A stretch of DNA of 64,000 nucleotides from Gammaproteobacteria bacterium (GTDB lineage Bacteria > Pseudomonadota > Gammaproteobacteria > Pseudomonadales > Porticoccaceae). Position 1 is the first letter of the stretch. Each line of letters opens with the position of its first letter. The translations under genes were made by a program, and so were the position numbers. Below the pieces are notes generated by a model. It did no database searches and had not been told where the DNA came from. It saw only the letters and a list, made by a program, of their open reading frames with translations. This document shows, piece after piece, positions 8,312 through 17,696 of this stretch. The DNA lies in the NCBI GenBank assembly GCA_016708925.1, contig JADJET010000011.1, forward strand, positions 23,925 through 87,924, given 5' to 3'.

Positions 8312-9612
8312 CAACGCCTATCCGCCCGAAAGACCGCGATGCGGTCATCCAGTCTCTGCGCGCAGGCGTGGTGCCCCGTACCGGCCAGCACCTGATTCAG
8401 GTCGGTCGTACCCGTGAAATCGAGACGCTGGTCAGCGACATCGACCGTATCGCAGACGGCGGCTCGGGCTTTCGCATGGTCATTGGCGAATACGGCGCAG
8501 GCAAGACATTCTTTTTGAACTTGGTCCGTGCCGTCGCCCTGGAAAAGAAGCTGGTCGTCGCAAGCGCAGACCTGAACCCGGACCGGCGTCTACATGCAAG
8601 CGGTGGCCAGGCCCGATCTCTTTATGCGGAACTGATGCGCAACCTATCCACTCGGACCAAACCCGACGGGGGAGCGCTAAGCGGCATCGTCGAAAAATTC
8701 ATCGCTACCGCCAAGTCGGAGGCAAAGGCGGCTGGGCAATCAACCGAGGCAATCATCCGACAGAAACTCGACCACCTTACCGAGTTGGTGAATGGCTACG
8801 ACTTTGCGGATGTCATCGCCACCTACTGCCGGGGTTTCGAAGAAGGTGACGAACACCTGAAGTCCAACGCCGTCCGCTGGCTGCGCGGCGAATTCACTAC
8901 CAAGACCGACGCGAAACAGGCGCTTGGCGTCAGGACGATCGTCGACGACGCTGCGATGTACGAGCAGTTGAAGCTCATGGCGCGCTTCGTTCGCCTGGCC
9001 GGCTTCTCGGGTCTGCTGGTTTCACTCGACGAACTCGTCAACCTCTACAAACTGGCGAACACCCAGGCACGCAACGCCAACTATGAGCAAATCCTGCGCA
9101 TCCTGAACGACTCGTTGCAGGGTACGGCGGTAGGGCTTGGCTTCGTGTTCGGCGGCACACCGGAATTCCTGCTGGATACCCGAAGAGGCCTTTACAGCTA
9201 TCCAGCGCTGCAAAGCCGTCTGTCACAAAATACTTTCGCTGCTGGCGAACTGGTAGACTTCAGCGGCCCGGTCGTTCGGCTGTCGAGTCTCATGCCCGAG
9301 GACTTCTATGTGCTGCTGGATAAAATTCGCCATGTGTATGCCGGTGGGGATGCATCCAAGCACCTACTCCCCGACCAAGGCATCGTCAGCTTCATGGAGC
9401 ATTGCTCAAAGAGGATCGGCGACACCTACTTCCGAACCCCGCGTACCACCATTACGTCGTTTATCAACTTGCTCGCAGTTTTGGAGCAGAACGCGGACGC
9501 TTCATGGCACGATCTGCTGGGCGGAATAGCGCTTTCTGCCGACACTGGCGGCACGGCTGACCTATCTATCGACGCTGACGAGGATGACGAGTTCGCATCG
9601 TTCAAGCTATGA
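8308..9612 (+). CDS. BrxD-like (DUF2791) P-loop ATPase (island gene 2)
   Basis: 434 residues, ATG overlapping the previous stop. The Walker A motif GEYGAGKT is at about 60-67, and a Walker B-like LLVSLDEL is at about 235-242, followed by a GLGFVFGGTPEF sensor-like segment. The whole resembles the DUF2791 ATPases called BrxD in some BREX phage-defence loci, which often sit beside an Lhr-type helicase. No glycosylase, methyltransferase or phosphatase of a full BREX system is present. It probably forms an ATP-driven complex with the two flanking proteins; this is inference from the operon. The start region MTTPIRPKDRDAVIQSLRAG is also typical of the family. Confidence 0.82.
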   Translation: MTTPIRPKDRDAVIQSLRAGVVPRTGQHLIQVGRTREIETLVSDIDRIADGGSGFRMVIGEYGAGKTFFLNLVRAVALEKKLVVASADLNPDRRLHASGGQARSLYAELMRNLSTRTKPDGGALSGIVEKFIATAKSEAKAAGQSTEAIIRQKLDHLTELVNGYDFADVIATYCRGFEEGDEHLKSNAVRWLRGEFTTKTDAKQALGVRTIVDDAAMYEQLKLMARFVRLAGFSGLLVSLDELVNLYKLANTQARNANYEQILRILNDSLQGTAVGLGFVFGGTPEFLLDTRRGLYSYPALQSRLSQNTFAAGELVDFSGPVVRLSSLMPEDFYVLLDKIRHVYAGGDASKHLLPDQGIVSFMEHCSKRIGDTYFRTPRTTITSFINLLAVLEQNADASWHDLLGGIALSADTGGTADLSIDADEDDEFASFKL

Positions 9613-9645
9613 CTTTGCAGCCTATGTACTCAGAGAGTCGGTTCC

Positions 9646-11843
9646 ATGTCCGAAGCCAGCTCCTCCTTCCATCTGCTCGACGCGCGCATCCAGCGCTTCA
9701 TTTGGGCCGAGGGCTGGGAATCCCTGCGTGACGCCCAGGAAGCAGCAATCCCGCTCATCGTCAAAGCCGACTGCGACGTCATCGTTGCGGCGGCCACCGC
9801 TGCCGGGAAGACCGAGGCCGCATTTTTTCCCGCGCTGACTTACCTAGTGCAGGCTGAAAAACCGGGCCTCATTGTCTACATCAGTCCACTGAAGGCGCTT
9901 ATCAACGACCAGTTCGGGCGGCTCGACAGGCTGTGCGACCAGCTGGAGGTTCCGGTTTGGCCTTGGCATGGTGACATCAGCGCATCCACCAAGACAAAAT
10001 TCCTGAACAAAAGCAACGGCGTGCTGCTTATCACACCGGAATCCCTCGAAGCGATGCTCTGCAATCGAGGATCCTCGATCAGAAGCGTATTCGAGCGGGC
10101 AGCGTTCTTCGTAGTCGACGAGCTGCATGCCTTCATCGGGTCGGAGCGCGGAAAGCAGCTCCAGTCCTTGTTGCATCGCATAGAGCGAGTGATTGGACGC
10201 AGCGTGCCGCGCATTGGCCTCTCCGCGACCCTCGGAGATATGAGCCTCGCCGCCGAATTTCTTCGGCCTGGCAAAGGCTCCTCTGTCAAGCTGGTGGAGT
10301 CCAAATCCGCTGGGACTGAACTGAAGATTCTGATGAAAGGCTACGAAGAACCGCTCGTCGTCCTCCCGCAAGATACACAAGACTCACCAGAACCAACCAC
10401 GCCTTCCCTGATTGCCACGCATTTATTCAAGAGTCTGCGTGGCTCGAACAATCTCATATTCCCGAACTCGCGCCGCGAGGTAGAGCGGTACACGCACCTT
10501 CTGAACACGCTTTGCCTGCTTCAGAAGGTGCCTAACGAGTTCTGGCCCCACCACGGCAATTTATCCAAAGAGATTCGCGCTGAAACTGAGGCCGCTCTGA
10601 AACAGAAGGAGTATCCGGCGACAGCCGTATGCACGAACACGCTGGAACTCGGTATCGATATTGGCGCGGTCAAGAGCGTAGCCCAAATTGGACCGCCACC
10701 ATCCGTTGCCAGCCTGCGCCAACGGCTCGGTCGTTCGGGGCGCCGTAAAGGAGAGCCCGCTATTTTGCGCGGCTACTGTATCGAGGACGCGCTGGGCGGC
10801 CAACCGTCGCTTTCCACGGAGTTGCGTCTCGGCACTGTCCAGATGATTGCCATGATTTCGCTGCTCCTGGAGGGCTGGTTCGAGCCTCCCGTGCCGAACG
10901 GCGCGCATCTATCGACACTGGTCCAACAGATGCTGTCAGCGATTGCCCAGCATGGCGGCGCGACCATCGGAGAGCTGTACCTCCTGCTGTGCGCACCCGA
11001 AACACCCTTCGCTGGCGTATCGAAGGAAGAATTTGTAGGACTGGCGCGGCACTTGGGGCTGAAGGAGCTGCTGATGCAGGATTCGTCCGGCATTTTGCTG
11101 CACGGCCGAATCGGCGAAAAATTTGTCAACCATTACACTTTCTACGCCGCCTTTACCACCGATGAAGAATTCCGCGTGGTCGCTGCGGGCAAGGCGCTCG
11201 GAACCATCCCGGTGTCGCAGATGCTCACCACCGGCCAGCGCATTCTTTTTGCTGGCAAAACCTGGCGGGTTGACGAAATCGACGAGCCCCAGAAGACCAT
11301 CTTTGTGATACGAACCTCCGGTGGTGTACCGCCATCATTCTCGGGCGGGGTCGGCCGTACCCACACACGAGTGCGGCAGCGCATGCGCCAACTGTTGGAG
11401 GGAGATGACACTCCCGCGTTCTCGGATGAGGTCGTGCGCCGCTTCCTGACGGAGGCCCGGCGGAACTATGCCGCGCGTAACCTGACGCAGGAGTTCGTCG
11501 TGAATCAGGGCAGCGCCATTTTGTTCCTGACATGGCTTGGAGATGCAGCTAACGAAGCTATTTCCTGCCTGCTGATCAGGCGGGGTATAACTGCAACGCC
11601 GGCGGGTCCTGGCGTAGAAATTCAGAAAAACAAGCACACTATCGAAAAGGTGCTGGATGTGCTGATTGACGCCGCCGTTGACGAGCCCCCGTCTGCCGAC
11701 ATGCTGCTTGCTGACGTCAAAAATCTTCAGCGGCAAAAATGGGACTGGGCACTACCAGAAGCACTTTTTTACACAAGGCTTACGCCAGTCTCTACCTCGA
11801 TATTGAAGAGGCCATCGAATGGTGCAAGAAGCTCCGTCAGTAA
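9646..11843 (+). CDS. Lhr-like superfamily 2 DEAD/H helicase (BrxHI-like; island gene 3)
   Basis: About 730 residues with helicase motif I ATAAGKTE (about 52-59), motif II DELH (about 158-161), motif III SAT (about 192), TNTLELGIDIG, and motif VI QRLGRSGRR (about 359). These mark the Lhr-like branch that includes BrxHI. The frame as read runs to 11904 with a poor tail. Sliding back one base at the T6 run 11765-11770 gives AYASLYLDIEEAIEWCKK and a stop at 11843, which looks like the true C-terminus. A T was therefore probably lost. It lies 33 bases after the ATPase gene. Expected activity: ATP-dependent nucleic-acid translocation or unwinding. Confidence 0.85.
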
Positions 11844-12173
11844 CGCAAGCCCACTGGACTGGATCTATGGCGCCGGGAAATGTACGTCTGCCAGCAACCC
11901 TTGATTGGCGTATCAACCTCGCACCTAACGCCCGATTTTGCTAGATTCCCAGGCCAGCACTTACGCCGTCTCCATAACCAAGAGCATTCGATGGACCAGC
12001 TCCAATACCGCATTAGCCAGCGTGCGGCATTCTTAGACGCCAAGCTCTGGGACGACGGCATCATCGAGCCGGCGCAGACCCGCGACGTGCTCGGCCTGTG
12101 TCTGGCGCTGGCCGCACTGCAACCCCCTGTGACCGGCCCGGCGCCGGTCTATCGCATGTAACGGACATAAATA
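11844..12173 (+). pseudogene. Island right junction: promoter plus gutted carboxyltransferase copy
   Basis: At 11916-11958 the promoter-like block of 4190-4232 recurs. ATG 11991 then opens a 56-codon frame. Its first 17 codons (MDQLQYRISQRAAFLDA) are a diverged match to the carboxyltransferase start (MSQIQSRVNPRAASFAA), and its last 38 codons are the near-identical 3-prime repeat. The roughly 470 codons in between are missing. So this is a second carboxyltransferase allele with a large internal deletion, lying directly before the biotin carboxylase gene. A 56-residue peptide could still be translated. Confidence 0.75.
12045..12161 (+). repeat. Right copy of 116/117-bp direct repeat flanking the island
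   Basis: Matches 5752-5867 at about 97 percent. This copy keeps five Cs where the left has four and so reads through to PVTGPAPVYRM and TAA, which is probably the ancestral reading. Confidence 0.85.
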
Positions 12174-14286
12174 ATGTTTGCATCCCTGCTGATCGCCAAC
12201 CGCGGCGAGATCGCGGTCCGCATCATCCGCACCTGCCGCAAACTCGGCATCCGGCCGATCGCGGTCTATTCCGAGGCGGATCGCGATGCGCTGCATGTCC
12301 GGCTCGCCGACGCGGCGTTTGCGATCGGCCCGGCGGAAAGCGCGCGCTCCTACCTCAATGCCGCCGCCATCGTTGCCGCCGCGCAGCGCGCCGGGGCTGA
12401 GGCCATCCACCCGGGGTACGGCTTTCTCGCCGAGAGTGAGGCGCTGATCGCCGCCTGCGAGGCCGCCGGCATCGTGTTCGTCGGCCCTCACCGCGAGGCG
12501 ATCCGCGCCATGGGCTCGAAGATCGAGTCAGGCCATCGCCGAGCGCGCCGGGGTGCCGGTGGTGCCGGGCTATCACGGCGGCGCCCAGGATGCGCCCACC
12601 CTGACGCGGGAGGCGGCGCGCATCGGCTTTCCGCTCCTGATCAAGGCCAGCGCCGGCGGCGGCGGGCGCGGCATGCGCCGGGTCGAGCGCGCGACGGACT
12701 TCGCCGAGGCCCTGGTGCAGGCCCGCGCCGAGGCGCTCGCCGGTTTCGGCGATGACCGGGTGCTGCTTGAAAGACTGGTAACCGCGCCGCGCCATATCGA
12801 GGTGCAGATCGCCGCCGACCGCCACGGCCGGGTGGTGCATCTGTTCGAGCGCGAGTGCTCGATCCAGCGCAATCATCAGAAGGTGATCGAGGAAGCGCCG
12901 GCGGCGTTCATCTCCGCGCAGCAGCGCGCGGCGCTCCACACCTACGCCGTCGCTCGCGCGGGTGATCGACTTACGACTCCGCAGGCGGCGGAATTTCTGC
13001 TCGACAACGACAGCGGCGAAATTTATTTTCTGGAAATGAATACGCGGCTCCAGGTGGAGCACCCGGTCACCGAGTACGTCACCGGACTCGACCTGGTGGA
13101 ATGGCAGTTGCGCAGCGCCGCCGGCGAACTCCTGCCCCTGACCCAGGAGCAAATCACCTGTACCGGCTGGGCGATCGAGGCGCGTGTCAACGCCGAGGAC
13201 CCCGCGCGCGGTTATCGGCCCGGCACCGGCACCATCGCGCTGTACGACGCACCGCGGGCGACGGCATCCGGGTGGACAGCGGCGTCGGCGCGGGTTCCGT
13301 GGTCACACCCCATTACGATTCATTGCTCGCCAAGGTGATCGCCGGCGGCGCCGACCGCGAGCTGGCGCAGCGCCGGCTCGCGGCGGCGCTGGGGCAGTTC
13401 ACGCTCAGCGGCCCGGTCACCAACCTCGCCTTCCTGTACGACATCCTGCGCCGGCGCGCCTTCAGCGCCGAGCCCCTGACCACCGGCTTTCTCGACACCC
13501 AGTTTCCCGGCGGCTGGAATGCGCCTGTCACCGCACCGGAAACCGTGCTGTTGGCCGCGCTGGCCCAGCGATGCTGATGGAAGCCGAGTGCCGGGACTCG
13601 CCTGGCGCAGCCTCGGCGCCTTCCGTCTGCTGGAGCCCGCGGGCGTCCGCGGCGAGCCGGGTCGGCTGGCCGATGCCGGGGAAACCATTCATGAGATCGG
13701 CGTGCGCGGCCGCAATGGCAGCTACGAACTCGAATGCGGCGCGCACGCGTTCGCGGCGACCGCGCGCTGGGCCGAACCCGGTGTGCTGTGCGTCGAACAC
13801 GCGGGCCACAGCCAACGGCTGACGGTGCACCGCAACGGCGATCTGCTGACCCTCGACATCGCCGGCGCAGTCGTCACCCTGCGCGTCGTCACACGCCGCG
13901 AGACCGACGCCACCAAAATCGGCGGTCACGGCGACCACCGCATCACTGCGACATTGCCCGGCCAGTCGCTGAAGTGCGTGCCCCGGGGGCTGCTCCCGCC
14001 GATCGGCGACAAGCGCGCGGACCGGCGAGGGCGGCGCTGGTGGTACTGGGATTCGATGCGGAAACTAGACTGCGACCCCTCGCCGCCGGCCGGGCCGACA
14101 GGAGTTTTCCGGCCGCTGTCGGGAGTCGGGCTGTTGGCCTGCGCGGTCGGCGAGCCCAGCGGGCGTCGGGGGGCGGCGCGCTGCGCTTTGTCAGTCTGGT
14201 CGGTCGCGAACTGGAGCCAGGGTGCGAGGCTGGAAAGCGAATTGTGCGCCGATACCAACACCATTTCCGTTCCATCGAACCATTGA
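12174..14286 (+). pseudogene. Acyl-CoA carboxylase biotin carboxylase/carrier (alpha) subunit, heavily frameshifted
   Basis: Starts MFASLLIANRGEIAVRIIRT, the biotin carboxylase N-domain. Further on are the ATP-grasp glycine loop ASAGGGGRGMRR, ERECSIQRNHQKVIEEAPA and the signature EMNTRLQVEHPVTE. Frame changes occur near 12528, 12950-12990 (compensated pair), 13258 and 13575. The C-terminal carrier domain is recognisable from ITATLPGQ near 13950, but the biotin site, normally (E/D)(A/S)MK(M/L), reads DSM-R-KL near 14055, an extra codon before the lysine. The downstream end is unclear; the stop at 14286 is used. Known role: carboxylates biotin with ATP and bicarbonate for the carboxyltransferase at 4271. 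Confidence 0.78.
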
Positions 14287-14299
14287 GCGAGGCCCGAAC

Positions 14300-15460
14300 A
14301 TGACCATCAACCAACTGTATTTTTCCGACGAACAAAACATGCTGCGCGAGCAGATCCGCCGCTTTGTGGAACAGGAAGTGGTGCCGCACGCCGAAGCCTG
14401 GGAACTCGATGGCTTCGTGCCGCGCGCGGTGCTGAAAAAAATGGGCGACCTCGGTTTTCTCGGCATCCGCTACCCCGAGGAATACGGCGGCAGCAACATG
14501 AATACGCTGGGCAGCGTGATCCTGGCCGAGGAACTGGGCCGCTCCACCTTCGGCGGTTTCGCGGTCACCGTCACCGTGCACACCGACATGGCCTCGCCGC
14601 ACCTGGCCAACTTTGGCAACAAGGCACAGCAGGACAAATACTTTCCCGACCTGATCGCGGGCCGCAAGATCTGCGCGGTGGGCGTGACCGAGCCCGACGC
14701 GGGTTCCGATGTCGCCGGCATCCGCACCACGGCGGTGGCGGACGGCGATCACTATGTGCTGAACGGCAGCAAGATGTTCATCACCAACGGCGTCAAGGGC
14801 GATATCTATTTCATCGCCGCCAAGACCGACACCCAGGTCAAAAGCTCGCGCGGCATCACCATCTTCATCGTCGAGAAAGGTACGCCCGGCTTCAGCGTCG
14901 GCCGCGCCCTCGACAAGCAGGGCTGGCGCTGCTCCGACACCGCCGAGCTGGTATTCGACAACTGCCGCGTGCCGCGCGAGAACATCCTGGGCGAATTGAA
15001 CAAAGGTTTCTATTCGATCATGCGCAACTTCCAGAACGAGCGCACCGTGCTCGCCGCGCAATCCATGGGCGAAGCCGCGAAAGCGCTGGAAATGACGCTG
15101 CAATACGTGCAGGAACGCAAAGCCTTCGGCGCCACTCTGTGGGACAAGCAGACGATCCGCCAGCGCCTCGCCATGTTGCAGGCCAAGGTCGAAGCGGGAC
15201 GGCAACTGACCTACCACGCCGCCTGGCTCGATGCCCAGGGCGAGGACGCGGTCAAGGAAGTGTCGATGGCCAAAGCCTATTGCTGCGAACTGGTGAACGA
15301 AGTCGTGTACACCTGCCTGCAATTCCACGGCGGTTTCGGTTACATCCGCGAAAGCGCCATCGAGCGCATGAGCCGCGACGCCCGCGTGCAGAGCATCGGT
15401 GGCGGCGCCACGGAAGTGATGCTGGAGGAGATCGCCAAGCGGTCGGTGGTGGTAAGCTGA
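14300..15460 (+). CDS. Acyl-CoA dehydrogenase
   Basis: 386 residues, ATG 14300 preceded by GAGG. The family signatures are present: ICAVGVTEPDAGSD (FAD/substrate loop), FITNGVKGD, the C-terminal NERTVLAAQSMGEA region and QFHGGFGYIRESAIERMSRDAR near the end. It oxidises an acyl-CoA to the enoyl-CoA using FAD and electron-transfer flavoprotein. Its place after the carboxylase genes resembles liu/atu operons (isovaleryl- or citronellyl-CoA dehydrogenase), so a branched substrate is likely but unproven. The gene is intact, unlike both carboxylase subunits. Confidence 0.9.
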   Translation: MTINQLYFSDEQNMLREQIRRFVEQEVVPHAEAWELDGFVPRAVLKKMGDLGFLGIRYPEEYGGSNMNTLGSVILAEELGRSTFGGFAVTVTVHTDMASPHLANFGNKAQQDKYFPDLIAGRKICAVGVTEPDAGSDVAGIRTTAVADGDHYVLNGSKMFITNGVKGDIYFIAAKTDTQVKSSRGITIFIVEKGTPGFSVGRALDKQGWRCSDTAELVFDNCRVPRENILGELNKGFYSIMRNFQNERTVLAAQSMGEAAKALEMTLQYVQERKAFGATLWDKQTIRQRLAMLQAKVEAGRQLTYHAAWLDAQGEDAVKEVSMAKAYCCELVNEVVYTCLQFHGGFGYIRESAIERMSRDARVQSIGGGATEVMLEEIAKRSVVVS

Positions 15461-15485
15461 AAACCGGAATCAGCAGCAACGCGAC

Positions 15486-15897
15486 ATGAAGAACGATCGG
15501 CGATCCAGAAACTGGTGCGCCAGCACTATCCAGATGTCCAGGCGATTTACCGCTTCGGCTCTGCCGGGACCGCGTACGAGCGGACCGACAGCGACTGGAC
15601 ATCGCGCTGCTGCTGCCACCGGACAGCGCCCGTCGCGCCGGCACTCTGGCACTCGGCGATCTGCATCTGGCACTCCGAAGCCGCCCTGTCCCGCGACGTG
15701 GACTTGATCAATCGCGGCTGGCGCCGGCCATGCTTCAGGCGCAGATCGTCGTCACCGGCACGCGCATGTTTTGCACCGATGCCCTGCTGGCCGATGAATT
15801 CGAGCTACTGGCACTCGCGCTTTATCAGAAGCTGAATCAGGAGCGTGCCCGCATCGTCGCCGAAGGGCTGCGCAGCGGGAGTTTTCTCGCGCCATGA
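15486..15897 (+). pseudogene. MntA-like minimal nucleotidyltransferase (antitoxin), frameshifted
   Basis: Corrected reading gives about 137 residues. It includes VRQHYPDVQAIYRFGSAGT, ERTDSDWDIALLLPP and SALSRDVDLINARL, and ends GLRSGSFLAP. GS-x(9)-D-x-D is the polymerase-beta nucleotidyltransferase core of MntA-type antitoxins. At least three single bases are lost, near 15498, 15598 (GGG to GG) and 15716. The stop overlaps the ATG of the HepT-like remnant (ATGA). In type VII toxin-antitoxin pairs MntA adenylylates HepT. As read it is inactive. Confidence 0.7.
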
Positions 15898-15968
15898 GCG
15901 ATGTGGTACTGCACAAAAAAGTCAGTATCGAGCGCTGCCTGCGGCCCACAGGGAAAAATAATGCGTAA
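15894..15968 (+). pseudogene. HepT-like HEPN toxin, truncated to the first ~17 codons
   Basis: ATG 15894 overlaps the MntA stop. MSDVVLHKKVSIERCLR matches the start of DUF86/HepT HEPN RNases, then the similarity ends and the frame stops at 15968, inside the start of the next gene. The catalytic R-x4-6-H motif and most of the protein are gone. This is a deletion relic of a type VII toxin. Confidence 0.6.
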
Positions 15969-16562
15969 ACAAGGAAAAATCGTGCGCTGGAAAGACGACA
16001 AGGGTTTCGGGTTCATTGAGCCATCAGGTGGCGGCAAACAGGCGTTCGTTCACATCAAGGCCTTTCACGGCGGCACGCGCAGGCCGGCCAACGGCGATGA
16101 AGTCAGCTACCTGGAATCCCGCGACAGTCAGGGCCGCATAAAAGCCGAGCACGTGCAATTTCTCACAGCAAAGTTTGCGCTTGGCTCGGCATCCAGGGCG
16201 CTTATGGCAGCGCTTTTTCTGGTGGCGTTGGCCGGCGGCGTCGCGCTCGGGATATATTCGTCGCCCATCCTTTGGCTGTACTGGGCATGAGTGCTCTGAC
16301 TTTCTGCTTTTACTTCATCGACAAGGAAGCAGCACAGAACGGGCGACAGCGCACTCCGGAGCGCAGGCTGCACCTGTTGGCACTGGCTGGCGGCTGGCCG
16401 GGAGCACTGTACGCCCAGCAACTGCTTCGGCATAAATCGAGCAAGGAATCGTTCCGTGCGGTCTTCCGGGTTACCGTCGGATTCAATCTTGCCGGTCTCG
16501 GATACCTGGCATCGGACTACGGTGGGTGGCTTGTAGAAATATTCCGGCAGTTGATGCGTTGA
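15961..16562 (+). CDS. Cold-shock domain/DUF1294 membrane protein, frame broken at the domain boundary
   Basis: The N-terminal part starts MRKQGKIVRWKDDKGFGFIEP, an RNP-1-type cold-shock domain, followed by a membrane helix and a stop at 16290. The second part starts at ATG 16287 (MSALTFCFYFIDKEAAQ) and carries the DUF1294 signature GGWPGALYAQQLLRHKSSKESF, ending at 16562. These two domains are normally one protein, so a one-base indel near 16280-16290 is likely. An ATGA overlap would also allow coupled translation of two pieces. Role unknown; probably a nucleic-acid-binding membrane protein. Confidence 0.75.
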
Positions 16563-16750
16563 GTGCCAGCGATCCGCGCAGCGGATTGTCGCGGTGGGTT
16601 CGCGCGAGCGCTGCGTGTCATGGAGCACTTTCACAATATGCTGGCACCTCAACCCGGCCCGCAGCGGAGGTTTGCCACGTTGTCCGGTCGTCTGTGCGCC
16701 CTATCAAATCCGATCGACGCCGCGGATAGTCGTCACGGGAACCCGACCAG

Positions 16751-17356
16751 CTAACCCAGCCCCTCCGCCTTCATGGTTGCCTGCACCGCGGGACGTGCCA
16801 TCACCCGGCCCAGGTAGGCGCCGAGATTGGGCCAGGGCGACAGGTCGATCTTCATGAACCCCGCCCAGCCGAGCACAGTGGCGAGATAGCAATCCGCCAC
16901 CGTAAACCCGCTGCCCATCAGAAATTGCTTGCCGGCCAGTTGCTGGTTGATGTAGCCCAGTCGCCCCTGGAGATTTTCCAGGGCGATCTTTCTGGCTGCG
17001 TCCGGCAGCGCGGGATTGAACAGGGGGCCAAAACCCTTGTGCAGTTCGGTAGCGATAAAATTGAGCGTTTCCATCAGGCGGTAGCGCTCGGGCGTGCCGG
17101 CCGCGGGCGCCAGGCCGCTGCTTGGCTTCTGATCCGCGATCCACTGCAACAGCACCGCGCATTCGGTGAGATATTCGCCGTTGTCCAGCCGCAGACAGGG
17201 CACGGAGCCTTTCGGATTGATGGTGGTGAAATCAACGCCGGTCTCGGTTTTCTTGCTGGCGAGATCGACTTTCTCGAGTTCGACATTGAGCCCAGCTTCG
17301 CGCAGCGCCATGTGGGGAGCGAGCGAACAGGCGCCCGGGAAGTAATAGAGTTTCAT
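16751..17356 (-). CDS. gstA: Glutathione S-transferase (GstA-like)
   Basis: 201 residues starting MKLYYFPGACSLAPHMALRE, the thioredoxin-fold domain of beta-class GSTs with the conserved N-terminal GACS cysteine. The glutathione-binding NPKGSVPCL loop follows, and the C-terminal helical domain holds FTVADCYLATVLGW. It conjugates glutathione to electrophiles in the cytoplasm. It stands alone, convergent with the cold-shock gene. Intact. Confidence 0.9.
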   Translation of the reverse strand: MKLYYFPGACSLAPHMALREAGLNVELEKVDLASKKTETGVDFTTINPKGSVPCLRLDNGEYLTECAVLLQWIADQKPSSGLAPAAGTPERYRLMETLNFIATELHKGFGPLFNPALPDAARKIALENLQGRLGYINQQLAGKQFLMGSGFTVADCYLATVLGWAGFMKIDLSPWPNLGAYLGRVMARPAVQATMKAEGLG

Positions 17357-17696
17357 GATCGATTCCTCAGCGGATGAATGGGGTATCGTGCGGCACCGCG
17401 GCGGGTACCGCGCCGGTCGGTCAAGACTACTCCTGCGCCGTGGCGGTTAACACACCGGATGAACACCGCCTGAAGATTCGCTGGCAGCGCAGCCGCATTG
17501 AGTCCAGCGCAATCCGGGCAGCCCCCCCGTCAGACTCGAGCGCGCTGACGCGTCGGCACCGTTACGGACTCGCTCGACAAGTCTGTAGCGCGGCGCCATA
17601 GCCGGGGCAGCCTGGCAAGCGCTGGCTCCAACGCGCGCGACGATGCCCCTCGCGGTTTTGGCTATGATGAACCCCGCCGCGACCAGAGCCTTTTCC
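17357..17696. other. Intergenic region without recognisable gene
   Basis: 340 bases between divergent gstA and corA. It is GC-rich with no family similarity that I recognise, no obvious hairpin with a T run and no clear promoter boxes. Confidence 0.5.

Noticed and set aside
11765..11772. Canonical minus-one programmed frameshift in the helicase
   Set aside because: In the zero frame the heptamer reads T-TTT-TAC, which does not fit X-XXY-YYZ; a lost T in a run is more likely.
5868..12044. Integrase-mediated genomic island with att sites
   Set aside because: No integrase, excisionase or tRNA target is present; the direct repeat is best explained by recombination between alleles.
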